Assembly (NCBI RefSeq): GCF_015709225.1
Contig: NZ_JADNRS010000029.1
Coordinates: 124,001 to 188,000 of the forward strand
Direction: 5' to 3'
Origin: Acholeplasma laidlawii
GTDB lineage: Bacteria > Bacillota_I > Bacilli_A > Acholeplasmatales > Acholeplasmataceae
Length of the DNA stretch: 64,000 nucleotides
Of the stretch, positions 19,613 to 27,465 are shown piece by piece; position 1 is the stretch's first letter, and the number at the start of each line of letters is the position of its first letter. Under the pieces are notes generated by a model. The model ran no database searches and had not been told where the DNA came from. It saw only the letters and a program-made list of their open reading frames with translations. The translations under genes and the position numbers were made by a program.

Positions 19613-20197
19613 ATGAAATTAAAAAAAGCAAAAAAAATCCAAATACATGGATATAAACATGATGGTAGTTTACACCGAGTGTGGACAAATTCATTTGTTG
19701 TTGATGATAATGAGTCATATTTAGTTACAGGAAATCAAAGAACAAAAGTGATTGAGTCTAGTGGTCGTAGTTGGTATACCAAAGAACCGGCACTTTGTTA
19801 TTTCTTTGAAAACGAATGGTTTAACATTATAGCAATGTTTAAAAAAGACGGTATACATTATTATTGTAATGTATCAAGTCCTTATGTATATGATTCAGAA
19901 GCGATTAAATACATAGATTATGATCTAGACATCAGAGTATATCCAAATGGTCGTATCGTGGTTTTAGATCGTAAAGAATTTGAAACAAACAGTAAAAAAT
20001 TAAACTATTCAGAAGATATTATTAAAATCGCTAATCACGCGATTAGTGAACTTAAATCTTGGATTAAAGAAAAGCATCCACCATTTGATGATGTGACTGT
20101 AAACTTGAATTTAGAAACGTTTAAGAAGATTTTAAACTATCACAAAGAGTTAAAAGAAATAAAAAATATTGAAAGGAAAAGGAAAAGGGATAAATGA
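19613..20197 (+). CDS. DUF402 nucleoside tri-/diphosphate phosphatase (Ntdp-like)
   Basis: A 194-residue DUF402 protein. Staphylococcal and bacillar members hydrolyse nucleoside tri- and diphosphates. Family features visible are the N-terminal KIQIHGYKHDGSLHRVW, then GRSWYTKEPALCYFF, and the later YIDYDLDIRVYPNG with conserved Asp residues near 103-111. It ends with TGA overlapping the ATG of the pgpA-like gene (ATGA), so the two are translationally coupled. The start ATG follows AGGTGAG by six bases. Confidence 0.87.
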   Translation: MKLKKAKKIQIHGYKHDGSLHRVWTNSFVVDDNESYLVTGNQRTKVIESSGRSWYTKEPALCYFFENEWFNIIAMFKKDGIHYYCNVSSPYVYDSEAIKYIDYDLDIRVYPNGRIVVLDRKEFETNSKKLNYSEDIIKIANHAISELKSWIKEKHPPFDDVTVNLNLETFKKILNYHKELKEIKNIERKRKRDK

Positions 20198-20730
20198 CTG
20201 AAAAAACTTATGAAGAAATAAAGTATGACCTTATTATTAAGCGTCTACAAGAACGTGGTGTGGAGGTAGTTGATATTGCTAAAATCACACTAGATTTACA
20301 AAAACCATACTTAAAAGATATGACACTTGAAATTTGTATGGACCATGTTAATCGTGTATTAATCAAAAGAGAAGTTCAAAATGCTGTATTAACAGGTATT
20401 GAGCTAGATGTTTTAGCAGAAAAAGGATTACTTTCAGAACCACTTTCAACAATACTCATGGAAGACTACGGTCTATATGGTGTTGATGAAATCTTAGCAT
20501 TATCTATCGTCAACGTTTATGGATCCATTGGATTAACAAACTTTGGTTATGTAGATAAACTTAAACTAGGTATCATCAAAGAACTAGATACTAAACAAGA
20601 AGGTGTGGTACGTTGTAACACATTCTTAGATGATCTAGTTGGTGGTGTTGCAGCTGCTGCAGCTGGTAGTATTGCACATAAATATGCAGATACTACAAAA
20701 GTATTAGAAGCATACAAAAAAGCGATTTAA
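20194..20730 (+). CDS. pgpA: Phosphatidylglycerophosphatase A family protein (YutG-like), copy 1
   Basis: A 178-residue protein of the YutG/PgpA family, which dephosphorylates phosphatidylglycerophosphate to phosphatidylglycerol. The N-terminal half (LQERGVEVVDIAK, then KREVQNAVLTGIELDVLAE) is typical of the Firmicute branch. The active-site region reads GLTNFGYVDKLKLGII and FLDDLVGGVAAAAAG near residues 148-162, with the conserved acidic pair. It is cytoplasmic or peripheral rather than multi-helical. A paralogue lies at 52688. It ends just before a strong terminator. Confidence 0.82.
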   Translation: MTEKTYEEIKYDLIIKRLQERGVEVVDIAKITLDLQKPYLKDMTLEICMDHVNRVLIKREVQNAVLTGIELDVLAEKGLLSEPLSTILMEDYGLYGVDEILALSIVNVYGSIGLTNFGYVDKLKLGIIKELDTKQEGVVRCNTFLDDLVGGVAAAAAGSIAHKYADTTKVLEAYKKAI

Positions 20731-20734
20731 TAGA

Positions 20735-20778
20735 TTCATAAAAAAACTACTTTTTAACGAGAGTAGTTTTTTTATGAA
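20735..20778 (+). terminator. Terminator after pgpA copy 1
   Basis: A perfect 17-bp inverted repeat, left arm 20735-20751 and right arm 20762-20778, encloses a 10-base loop; its right arm includes seven T. It starts 4 bp after the stop codon. Confidence 0.9.
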
Positions 20779-20806
20779 TCACTAGTTTATTTTATAATCT
20801 AGTGAT
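20778..20806 (+). promoter_or_regulatory. Promoter -10 inside an inverted repeat, before the sirtuin gene
   Basis: TATAAT (20793-20798) lies between the inverted octamers ATCACTAG (20778-20785) and CTAGTGAT (20799-20806). The -35 would fall on the T-rich end of the upstream terminator and is weak. The repeat could be an operator or a start-site hairpin. The ribosome site AAAGGAG follows at about 20818. Confidence 0.5.
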
Positions 20807-20832
20807 ATGATGAGGTTAAAGGAGAATTTTAC

Positions 20833-21543
20833 ATGACTATAAAAGAACTACAAACAATCATAGATACATCTAAATATATTGTCTTTTTTGGTGGTGCTGG
20901 AGTTTCCACGGAATCTGGTATTAAAGATTTTAGAAGTAAAGACGGCTTATATAGCCAAAAATTTAAAAACTACCGACCAGAAGATATCTTAAGTAGAAGT
21001 TTCTTCTTTAACCACACCAAAGATTTTTATGAGTATTTTAAACTTCATTTTTTAAATGATGACATCAAACCCAATAAAGCACATATATGGCTCAAAGATG
21101 CTGAAAGCATTGGTAAAGTTAAGTGCGTTATCACTCAAAACATTGATGGACTCCATCAAATGGCAGGTTCAAAAAATGTAGTAGAACTCCACGGATCAGT
21201 TCACAGATATTACACAGTAAAAAAGAAACAACCTATTGATGGGTTAACCTACATTTTAAATACTGAAGATATACCAGTAGATAGTGAAGGCGATCTTATA
21301 AAGCCGGATGTCGTTCTTTATGAAGAGCCGCTCAATTCTGATGTAGTAAGAAAAGTGATAGAAGAAATATCAAAGGCAGATACTTTAATTGTTGCAGGTA
21401 CATCACTAACAGTTTATCCAGCAGCAAGTTTTATCGAATACTTTAAGGGGAAACACTTAATTGTGATAAATAAAGAATATATGCAGTTTAAACACTTTAT
21501 TGAAGGTCGAGTTGGTGAAATCTTAAGTCAAATTAAGTTATAA
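20833..21543 (+). CDS. Sirtuin (SIR2 family NAD-dependent protein deacylase) without zinc cysteines
   Basis: A 236-residue sirtuin. The NAD-binding motifs are intact: GGAGVSTESGIKDFR at residues 18-32, TQNIDGLHQ near 98, the catalytic His in ELHGS near 118, and AGTSLTVYPAA near 193. The small domain, where bacterial sirtuins carry two Cys-x2-Cys pairs for zinc, reads VHRYYTVKKKQPIDG and has no cysteine; the whole protein has one Cys, outside this region. It should bind NAD, but the small domain must fold without zinc or may serve another reaction such as ADP-ribosylation. It stands alone between terminators. Confidence 0.88.
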   Translation: MTIKELQTIIDTSKYIVFFGGAGVSTESGIKDFRSKDGLYSQKFKNYRPEDILSRSFFFNHTKDFYEYFKLHFLNDDIKPNKAHIWLKDAESIGKVKCVITQNIDGLHQMAGSKNVVELHGSVHRYYTVKKKQPIDGLTYILNTEDIPVDSEGDLIKPDVVLYEEPLNSDVVRKVIEEISKADTLIVAGTSLTVYPAASFIEYFKGKHLIVINKEYMQFKHFIEGRVGEILSQIKL

Positions 21544-21556
21544 GAAAATAAAAAAA

Positions 21557-21586
21557 GTTCTCAAGCATTTACTTGAGAACTTGTTT
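21557..21586 (+). terminator. Bidirectional terminator between sirtuin and tRNA-Gly
   Basis: Arms GTTCTCAAG and CTTGAGAAC (21557-21580) enclose a six-base loop. T-rich sequence follows on the plus strand and a longer T run follows on the minus strand, so it can end both the sirtuin message and the oppositely transcribed tRNA. Confidence 0.85.
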
Positions 21587-21595
21587 ATTATTTAC

Positions 21596-21670
21596 TGGAG
21601 CCGGTGAGCAGGATCGAACTGCCGTCTAAGCCTTGGCAAGGCCTTGTAATAACCATTATACGACACCGAC
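21596..21670 (-). tRNA. trnG: tRNA-Gly (anticodon GCC)
   Basis: The minus strand folds as a tRNA of 75 bases with an encoded CCA end. The acceptor stem is GTCGGTG with CACCGGC (one G-U type pair). The anticodon stem AGGCC/GGCTT holds the loop TTGCCAA with anticodon GCC. The T-arm contains GTTCGATCC. Confidence 0.93.
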
Positions 21671-21683
21671 ATGTTGCTTTATT

Positions 21684-21712
21684 ATGATATCAAATGCATC
21701 CATACTTGTCAA
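21684..21712 (-). promoter_or_regulatory. Promoter of tRNA-Gly
   Basis: On the minus strand a consensus TTGACA (21707-21712) is separated by 17 bp from TATCAT (21684-21689), 14 bases before the tRNA 5' end. Confidence 0.8.
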
Positions 21713-21833
21713 GCATTATTTTAAAAAAGATTTACTTTTTTCCTAACTTATTCATTTGTAAGAATTATACCACAAATCTTTGGTAAAAAGAAACCCATAA
21801 GTTGATGTTATAATATGTATTAGGGTGAACACA

Positions 21834-22958
21834 ATGAAAAAAAGACGACGAAAAACATGGATTTATTTTTTACTTGGAATTGTAGTAAGTTTTTTTTATT
21901 TTTTATTAATTTATGAAAACTTTTTTACACATTTAAATAGGGGTTTAAATACAGTACCCTTTTATGTGCACATAATATATATGTTCATAGCTTTATTCTT
22001 TGCAATCTTTGCACATGAGATGGGGCACCTCATCTCATTTATAAAACAAGGCATAAAACCCAAGGCTTTATATGCTCTTGGTATAGCGTTTGTAAATGAT
22101 AATGGACTAAAGATTAGATTCGTTCCTAAGTTTCTTCTAATGATTGGTGGTATCGTTATACCTGATCACTTAAGTATTCAATCAAAGGATGAAGAAGAAG
22201 CCATGGTTCATAAATTTAAAAGAGTCTTACTTGCAGGACCTAAGGCATCCATTATATATGGTGTCCTCATAGTATTAATCTGGATACTTTGTTTATTTAC
22301 GAATATATATTGGTTAAATGGATTTTTATTCACCGTGATGGTTGTAACTTCAATCATGACAGTGCTTGCTGTATTATCCTCTAAAGTATCTAGAGCAGGT
22401 ATGTATGGAGACTTTGCAGCCAAAAAAGCATTTGATAAGGATAAACTGTTTAGATTAACCTATTTGATCCAGTTAACAACCCTAATTAAGCACGATAAGG
22501 AAAGTATGGCATACTTTTGGCCAAGCATCGTAGAGATGCTTGAAAGACAGCATCAGGCGCACTCACAACTATATACGAACCTTCTGGGTCAATATATCTA
22601 TGAGGTTGTATTTCATGGGCAAATTGCATGTTTAAGTATTGAAAAGAAGATGAACAGTTTAATTAGAAATATACCTAAAACCGAAGACGGACTTATTCTA
22701 TACTTAAATATTATCTATTACTACGAAGCATTAAATGATAGAACTAAAGTCATCAGGTTACTTAATAACTTAAATACAGCGAAGTTTAAGGTAAGTGATA
22801 AGGTGTTAACTTATTACTTAAGACTTACAAATCACTTATTAGGATTTAAAGATGAAACGATATTTTTAAGTCATCCTAAAAATGTACATACAAGTTCTTA
22901 CCAATGGGTATATAAACCACTAAACATTCAAGAAGAATTAAAAGGTATTGTAAAATGA
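21834..22958 (+). CDS. Membrane metalloprotease, M50/site-2-protease-like
   Basis: A 374-residue membrane protein. An HExxH zinc motif (AHEMGH, about residues 60-65) lies inside a hydrophobic helix, as in M50 intramembrane proteases. Further helices follow at about 135-185. A possible second-site Asp is in GMYGDFAAKKAF near residue 192; the classic NxxPxxPLDGG is not seen. The C-terminal 170 residues are soluble and helical. I set the start at ATG 21834, seven bases after AGGGTG; a GTG at 21825 is the alternative. TATAAT at 21809-21814 with an upstream TG gives an extended -10 promoter. It overlaps the next gene by 4 bp. The substrate is unknown. Confidence 0.7.
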   Translation: MKKRRRKTWIYFLLGIVVSFFYFLLIYENFFTHLNRGLNTVPFYVHIIYMFIALFFAIFAHEMGHLISFIKQGIKPKALYALGIAFVNDNGLKIRFVPKFLLMIGGIVIPDHLSIQSKDEEEAMVHKFKRVLLAGPKASIIYGVLIVLIWILCLFTNIYWLNGFLFTVMVVTSIMTVLAVLSSKVSRAGMYGDFAAKKAFDKDKLFRLTYLIQLTTLIKHDKESMAYFWPSIVEMLERQHQAHSQLYTNLLGQYIYEVVFHGQIACLSIEKKMNSLIRNIPKTEDGLILYLNIIYYYEALNDRTKVIRLLNNLNTAKFKVSDKVLTYYLRLTNHLLGFKDETIFLSHPKNVHTSSYQWVYKPLNIQEELKGIVK

Positions 22959-23704
22959 AAGATTATACGAAGATAAATCAAAAGATGTTTGACAAATGGG
23001 TAGAAGCAGGTTGGCAGTGGGGTATACCTATTACTAAAGAAGTATATGATAAAGCTAAACAAGGTATCTATGAAATATACCTTACACCCACAAAGAAAGT
23101 ACCAACTGACTGGTTAAAAGATATTCAGGGGAAACATGTATTAGGTCTTGCTAGTGGAGGTGGCCAACAAATGCCAATTCTACAAGCCTTAGGTGCTAAG
23201 GTTACCTGCCTAGATATTTCAGAAAAACAGTTAGAAACTGAAAAGAAATTATCTAAAAAATTTGGATATGACATTAATTTAGTTCAAGCTGATATGACAA
23301 ACCCACTTCCCTTTCAAGATGAAACGTTTGATCTAATATTTTATCCAGTATCTAATGTATATATAGAAAAAGTAGAACCAGTCTTTTTAGAATGCTACCG
23401 CATATTAAAAAAAGGTGGTGTCTTACTCTCTGGATTAGATAACGGGTTTAATTTTGCTTTTGATGATGAAGACGGGAAAATCTTATTTGATCTTCCATTT
23501 AATCCGCTTAAAGACATTGAACAATATGAGTATATGGTGAAGCATGATTACGGAATTCAGTTTAGTCATACCATGGAAGAACAAATTGGTGGTCAATTAA
23601 AAGCTGGATTTAGATTAGTAGATATATATGAAGATACGAATCTATCTGGTTATCTAAAAGAAAATAACATACCTAGTTTTTATGCAACAAAGAGCATAAA
23701 ATAA
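22955..23704 (+). CDS. Class I SAM-dependent methyltransferase
   Basis: A 249-residue methyltransferase with a Rossmann-like core. Motif I is VLGLASGGGQQMPIL near residues 61-75, an acidic residue ends strand 2 (VTCLDISEKQL), and the post-motif QADMTNPLPFQDETFDLIF matches the UbiE/MenG-type family. The N-terminus (INQKMFDKWVEAGWQWG) is shared with uncharacterised Firmicute enzymes. The start ATG overlaps the previous TGA, so translation is coupled to the protease gene. The acceptor molecule is unknown. Confidence 0.88.
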   Translation: MKDYTKINQKMFDKWVEAGWQWGIPITKEVYDKAKQGIYEIYLTPTKKVPTDWLKDIQGKHVLGLASGGGQQMPILQALGAKVTCLDISEKQLETEKKLSKKFGYDINLVQADMTNPLPFQDETFDLIFYPVSNVYIEKVEPVFLECYRILKKGGVLLSGLDNGFNFAFDDEDGKILFDLPFNPLKDIEQYEYMVKHDYGIQFSHTMEEQIGGQLKAGFRLVDIYEDTNLSGYLKENNIPSFYATKSIK

Positions 23705-23711
23705 AAAAAAA

Positions 23712-23730
23712 AAGCCTTGATGGCTTATTT
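23712..23730 (+). terminator. Short hairpin after the methyltransferase gene
   Basis: Arms AAGCC and GGCTT (23712-23726) with a five-base loop are followed by ATTTAT. On the minus strand a long T run follows the same hairpin, so it fits better as the terminator of tRNA-Thr. Confidence 0.55.
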
Positions 23731-23746
23731 ATATACTTATTTTAAA

Positions 23747-23820
23747 TGGTGCCCAATGCAAGAATCGGACTTGCGATTCATCCTTACCATGGATGCGTGA
23801 TACCACTTCACCAATTGGGC
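23747..23820 (-). tRNA. trnT: tRNA-Thr (anticodon GGT)
   Basis: The minus strand folds into a 74-base tRNA with encoded CCA. The acceptor stem pairs GCCCAAT with ATTGGGC. The anticodon stem CATCC/GGATG holds loop ATGGTAA with anticodon GGT. The T-stem is GCAAG/CTTGC. Confidence 0.93.
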
Positions 23821-23839
23821 AAATTTAACATGCAAAATG

Positions 23840-23845
23840 ATTATA
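23840..23845 (-). promoter_or_regulatory. -10 element of tRNA-Thr promoter
   Basis: TATAAT on the minus strand, 19 bases before the tRNA 5' end, with TG one base upstream (extended -10). The -35 at 17 bp is TTTATT, a weak match. Confidence 0.6.
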
Positions 23846-23986
23846 TCAAACAAAGATGTAAAAATAAAGTCTTTTGTGTAAACTTTACTTAATGTATGGG
23901 ATTTTAAACTAAAAGGCCTTGTAGTGCTAAAATAATGAAATTAATGATATTTATTCATTTCAAATAAATTTAATTATGTTTTTAGG
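23846..23986. other. Intergenic stretch between tRNA-Thr and cspA
   Basis: AT-rich sequence between the divergent tRNA and cold-shock promoters. Apart from those promoters I see no open frame with a ribosome site, no strong hairpin and no repeat here. Confidence 0.5.
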
Positions 23987-24015
23987 TTGTGTTATCAAAA
24001 ATTAAAGTGTATAAT
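23987..24015 (+). promoter_or_regulatory. Promoter of the cold-shock gene
   Basis: TTGTGT (23987-23992), exactly 17 bp, TATAAT (24010-24015). Transcription would start near 24022, giving a leader of about 45 bases and excluding translation from the upstream in-frame codon at 23989. Confidence 0.8.
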
Positions 24016-24066
24016 GTTTCTAGGTTTGAGAAAACCAAGAGATCTAAAGAAGGAGTATTGCATTTA

Positions 24067-24264
24067 ATGAAAGGTACTGTTAAATGGTTCGATGCAGGTA
24101 AAGGCTACGGCTTTATCACTGCAGACAACGGTAAAGATGTATTTGTTCACTATTCAGCTATTCAAACTGATGGTTACAAATCCCTAGCTGAAGGCGACCA
24201 AGTAGAATTCGAAATTAAGTCAGGCGATCGTGGAGATCAAGCGGCTAACGTTTCTAAAATATAA
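24067..24264 (+). CDS. cspA: Cold-shock protein, single CSD
   Basis: A 65-residue cold-shock-domain protein that binds single-stranded RNA and DNA. RNP1 is KGYGFIT near residues 13-19 and RNP2 is VFVHYSAI near 26-33. The ATG at 24067 begins the canonical [19 protein letters not shown] lies 11 bases upstream, a long spacing. The frame is open back to 23989 but that start precedes the transcription start. It forms a single-gene unit with its own promoter and terminator. Confidence 0.96.
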   Translation: MKGTVKWFDAGKGYGFITADNGKDVFVHYSAIQTDGYKSLAEGDQVEFEIKSGDRGDQAANVSKI

Positions 24265-24281
24265 TTCGCTTAGGTAAATGT

Positions 24282-24311
24282 AAGAGGTTTAGAAATAAAC
24301 CTCTTTTTTTT
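24282..24311 (+). terminator. Terminator of cspA
   Basis: Arms AAGAGGTTTA and TAAACCTCTT (24282-24305) around a GAAA tetraloop, followed by a T run. Confidence 0.92.
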
Positions 24312-24325
24312 ATGTTTATTTTTGG

Positions 24326-24331
24326 TATAAT
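24326..24331 (+). promoter_or_regulatory. Extended -10 promoter of the Fic gene
   Basis: TGGTATAAT: a TATAAT with TG one base upstream. The -35 would fall in the T-tract of the preceding terminator. AAGGGG follows near 24339. Confidence 0.6.
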
Positions 24332-24354
24332 CAATTGTAAGGGGCGATGCGAGA

Positions 24355-25086
24355 ATGAAGTTAGATCTATTAGAAGTGGACAAAGTCCACTTTAACGAAT
24401 TAAGGGAACACGCAGATGAACAATCCTATAAAGATTTAATTCAAAATTTTATCTATCAGTTTACCTATGATTCCATCACGATTGAAGGTAAAAATGCTCT
24501 AACCAAGCTGGATGTAGAAAATTTATTAAACAAAAAGATTATCGTTACCCAATTACCAGAGCGTGAACAAAAAGAAGCTTTAAACTATCAAAATGCTTTT
24601 GAGCATGTCATGAAATTGGTATCCTCTAGAAAAGTGTTGACAGAAGATATATTAAAAGACTTACATGAAATGTTAGTCAGTGGTATATTCTTAGGTGGCC
24701 AATACCGTAAGGTAAACATTCAAATCAAACATAGTATGCATCAACCACCTGATTATGTAAAGGTCTATGACCGTATGGCTAAATTCTTTTATGATTTGAA
24801 ACATTTTAAAGGAACTACACTTCAAAGAGCATGTTTTGCACATGCACAAATCTTTAAAGTATATCCGTTCTTAGAAGGTAATGGACGTTTAGCTAGATTA
24901 GTGTTAAATTATATTCTATTATATGATGGTTATATGCCTGTATCGATTCCAGTTTCTGAAAAAGAAAACTACCTAAATCATATAGATATATTTAAAGAAG
25001 AGAAGGATTTATCACCGTTTGTGGGATTTATTGAGAAACTCTTATTAGAAGCATATGAAACCTATATAGAACAACTAGAAAACTAA
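24355..25086 (+). CDS. Fic domain protein with Tyr in place of the catalytic His
   Basis: A 243-residue Fic-fold protein. Fic enzymes transfer AMP or other phosphate-containing groups to protein hydroxyls using the motif HxFx(D/E)GNGRxxR. Here the motif is YPFLEGNGRLAR near residue 169: everything fits except the catalytic His, which is Tyr (codon tat at 24863). An N-terminal inhibitory helix motif S-x3-E-G is present as SITIEGKN near residue 40 (class II Fic). The fold is firm, but canonical AMP transfer should be lost or altered. It is a single-gene unit with its own terminator. Confidence 0.85.
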   Translation: MKLDLLEVDKVHFNELREHADEQSYKDLIQNFIYQFTYDSITIEGKNALTKLDVENLLNKKIIVTQLPEREQKEALNYQNAFEHVMKLVSSRKVLTEDILKDLHEMLVSGIFLGGQYRKVNIQIKHSMHQPPDYVKVYDRMAKFFYDLKHFKGTTLQRACFAHAQIFKVYPFLEGNGRLARLVLNYILLYDGYMPVSIPVSEKENYLNHIDIFKEEKDLSPFVGFIEKLLLEAYETYIEQLEN

Positions 25087-25110
25087 AATCCTCTAGAAGG
25101 ATTTTTGTTT
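25085..25110 (+). terminator. Terminator of the Fic gene
   Basis: Arms AAAATCCT and AGGATTTT (25085-25105) with a five-base loop, followed by TGTTTT. The left arm overlaps the stop codon. Confidence 0.8.
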
Positions 25111-25117
25111 TATGTGA

Positions 25118-25123
25118 TATAAT
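25118..25123 (+). promoter_or_regulatory. Extended -10 promoter of cvfB-proS
   Basis: TATAAT preceded by TG and one base (TGATATAAT). The start codon is 20 bases downstream, with the ribosome site AGGTGAAAAG. Confidence 0.6.
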
Positions 25124-25142
25124 TTTTAGTAGGTGAAAAGTT

Positions 25143-25994
25143 ATGAAATTAAAAATTGGACAATTAAATGAACTACAAGTTGTAAGAAAAACAGATATCG
25201 CGTATTTATTAAAATCAAGTGATGGTGAAGAGGTTTTCTTACATCAAAATGAATCAGATCACAGAAAATTAGAGCCCGGACAATTTGTCGATGCCTTTTT
25301 ATATTTTGACGCTAAAGGGCGTTTAGCTGCAACGCTTCATGAACCCTATGTAACAGCGGGCAACCCCGGTGTTTTAAAAGTGGTAGATGTTAAGCCTGGT
25401 TTGGGTGTATTCTTAGATTTAGGTATTTCAAAAGACGTCCTATTATCAAAAGATGACTTACCAGTTGATGAAAGTTTATGGCCACAAGTAGATGATCAAG
25501 TATATGTGGATTTACGTGTTAAGGCAAGATTAACTGCACGACCGATTCCTTATAATGAAATTCGTTTAATCACTGGAAACTTAAATGTAGGTGATGAAGT
25601 TTCAGGTTTTGTTCAAGTCATTGGTAATATTGGGTATTTTATATTAACTGATGAATTTAATTTAGTATTAGTTAAAAAGTCAAACGTTAGAAAAGCATAC
25701 CGTTTAGGTGAAATCTTAAAGGTAAAAATTACTTATGAAACACCAAGTGGTTATGAAGGTAGTTTAATTGATTTTAAAGAAGTTGTTCGTGTAGATGATT
25801 CTAAACTCATTATGGGTGTTTTAGAAAAAGAAGGCGGTAGAATGCCGTATGATGCAACAACAGATAGTGAAACCATTCAAAAGGTTTTTGGACTAAGTAG
25901 AAAATCATTTAAACGTGCGTTAGGTTTATTATATAAAGAAAGAAAAGTAAAATTCGAAGGAAATGAAACAATTTTGGTGAAATCAAATGAGTAA
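25143..25994 (+). CDS. cvfB: CvfB-like S1-domain RNA-binding protein
   Basis: A 283-residue protein with the CvfB/YitL layout: three S1-like beta barrels (GEEVFLHQNESDHRKLEPGQ; VVDVKPGLGVFLDLGISKD near 79; VSGFVQVIGNIGYFILTD near 158) and a C-terminal winged helix (PYDATTDSETIQKVFGLSRK). The Staphylococcus homologue affects virulence gene expression and binds RNA; the role here is probably RNA binding. It overlaps proS by 8 bp and shares its transcript. Confidence 0.9.
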   Translation: MKLKIGQLNELQVVRKTDIAYLLKSSDGEEVFLHQNESDHRKLEPGQFVDAFLYFDAKGRLAATLHEPYVTAGNPGVLKVVDVKPGLGVFLDLGISKDVLLSKDDLPVDESLWPQVDDQVYVDLRVKARLTARPIPYNEIRLITGNLNVGDEVSGFVQVIGNIGYFILTDEFNLVLVKKSNVRKAYRLGEILKVKITYETPSGYEGSLIDFKEVVRVDDSKLIMGVLEKEGGRMPYDATTDSETIQKVFGLSRKSFKRALGLLYKERKVKFEGNETILVKSNE

Positions 25995-27411
25995 AAATAA
26001 AAAATTAGTTGAAAGTATTACATCAAGAGATGTAGACTTTAGTCAATGGTATACAGACCTTTGTCTAAAAGCAGAGTTAATGGATTATTCTAATACACAA
26101 GGGTTTATTATCTATAGACCTTTAGGATATGGTATTTGGGAAAATATCCAAAACTACCTAAATAATGAATTTAGAAAAACAGGGCATCAAAACGTATATA
26201 TGCCCATGTTAATTCCAGAAAGTTTATTCCAAAAAGAAAAGGATCACGTTTCAGGTTTTGCACCTGAAACAGCGATGGTTACAACAACAGGGGTTGAAAA
26301 TTTAAGCGAGCGCTTAATTATTCGCCCTACATCTGAAGTATTATTTGGTACACATTATAGTAAAATTGTTAAATCTTATAGAGATTTACCGAAACTGTAT
26401 AACCAATGGTGTTCTGTTGTTCGCTGGGAGAAGACTACACGCCCATTTTTACGCGGTAAAGAGTTTTTATGGCAAGAAGGCCACACAGTTCATGCAACTG
26501 CCCAAGAGGCTAAAAAAGAGACACATCAAATGCTAGAAGTGTATGACAAATTAGGTAAAGAGTTACTAGCTATACCATTTGTTACTGGACGTAAAACAGA
26601 TAAAGAAAAATTTGCTGGTGCACTTGAAACTTATGCGATTGAAGCATTAATGCATGATGGCCAAGCACTACAGTCTGGTACATCACACTATTTTGGTAAT
26701 GAGTTTGCTCATGCCTTTGATATTAAATTCTTAAATGATAAGAATGAATTAGAATATGCATATCAAACTTCTTGGGGTGTATCTACAAGACTTATTGGCG
26801 CTATCATTATGGTGCATGGTGATGACAATGGATTAGTATTACCTCCATATGTTGCACCAACTCAAGTAGTTATTGTACCAATTAGACCAAATGAAGAAGT
26901 TTTAAGTGCGGTTAAACAAATTGAAAATGAGCTGTCAGATAAATTTAGAGTATTTGTCGATGATTCTGATAAATCACCTGGATGGAAATTTAGTGAACAC
27001 GAAATGAAAGGTGTACCACTACGTATTGAAATCGGTCCAAGAGATTTAGAAAACGGTCAAGTTGTTGTAACATTTAGACATAACTATGAAAAACATACAG
27101 TAGCACTTAATGATTTACATAAGTTTGTTGAAGATGGTTTAAAAACAATGCATGAAGCAATGTATCAAAAAGCATTAGAAGCTACAACAAGTAGAACTTA
27201 TGAAGCGAAAAGCTATGACGAATTTAAAGCATTCTTAAAACAAGGCGGATATATTAAAATGTCAACTTGTGGCGAAGAAGCTGAAATCCAAATTAAGGAA
27301 GAAACAGGTGCTACAGCACGTGTGATCCTAGATGAACCACTACTTACAGAAAATTGTCCAGTAACTGGTAAAAAAGCTACTCAAACAATTCTTTTTGCAA
27401 GAGCATACTAA
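25987..27411 (+). CDS. proS: Prolyl-tRNA synthetase, archaeal/eukaryal-type short form
   Basis: A 474-residue class II aminoacyl-tRNA synthetase. Motif 2 (RWEKTTRPFLRGKEFLWQEGHT near residues 138-159) and motif 3 (GVSTRLIGAIIMVHGDD) are present, then an anticodon-binding domain (QVVIVPIRPNEE) and the C-terminal zinc-like domain with KMSTCGEEAE and TENCPVTGKKA. The length and the lack of an editing insertion place it in the ProS type 3 group. It is followed by a strong terminator. Confidence 0.95.
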   Translation: MSKNKKLVESITSRDVDFSQWYTDLCLKAELMDYSNTQGFIIYRPLGYGIWENIQNYLNNEFRKTGHQNVYMPMLIPESLFQKEKDHVSGFAPETAMVTTTGVENLSERLIIRPTSEVLFGTHYSKIVKSYRDLPKLYNQWCSVVRWEKTTRPFLRGKEFLWQEGHTVHATAQEAKKETHQMLEVYDKLGKELLAIPFVTGRKTDKEKFAGALETYAIEALMHDGQALQSGTSHYFGNEFAHAFDIKFLNDKNELEYAYQTSWGVSTRLIGAIIMVHGDDNGLVLPPYVAPTQVVIVPIRPNEEVLSAVKQIENELSDKFRVFVDDSDKSPGWKFSEHEMKGVPLRIEIGPRDLENGQVVVTFRHNYEKHTVALNDLHKFVEDGLKTMHEAMYQKALEATTSRTYEAKSYDEFKAFLKQGGYIKMSTCGEEAEIQIKEETGATARVILDEPLLTENCPVTGKKATQTILFARAY

Positions 27412-27424
27412 TAACTATAAAAAG

Positions 27425-27459
27425 AAGCAGAAATATCAAATTAGATATTTCTGCTTTTA
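27425..27459. terminator. Bidirectional terminator between proS and the esterase gene
   Basis: A perfect 13-bp inverted repeat (27425-27437 and 27444-27456) with a six-base loop lies between convergent genes. T-rich sequence flanks it on both strands. Confidence 0.9.
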
Positions 27460-27465
27460 TTTTGT

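Noticed and set aside
23989-24066. N-terminal extension of the cold-shock protein
   Set aside because: The extension starts before the predicted transcription start and is not part of the cold-shock fold; ATG 24067 gives the standard protein.
26345-26536. Plus-strand frame inside proS
   Set aside because: It is an out-of-frame shadow of the conserved synthetase motif 2 region, with no independent signal.
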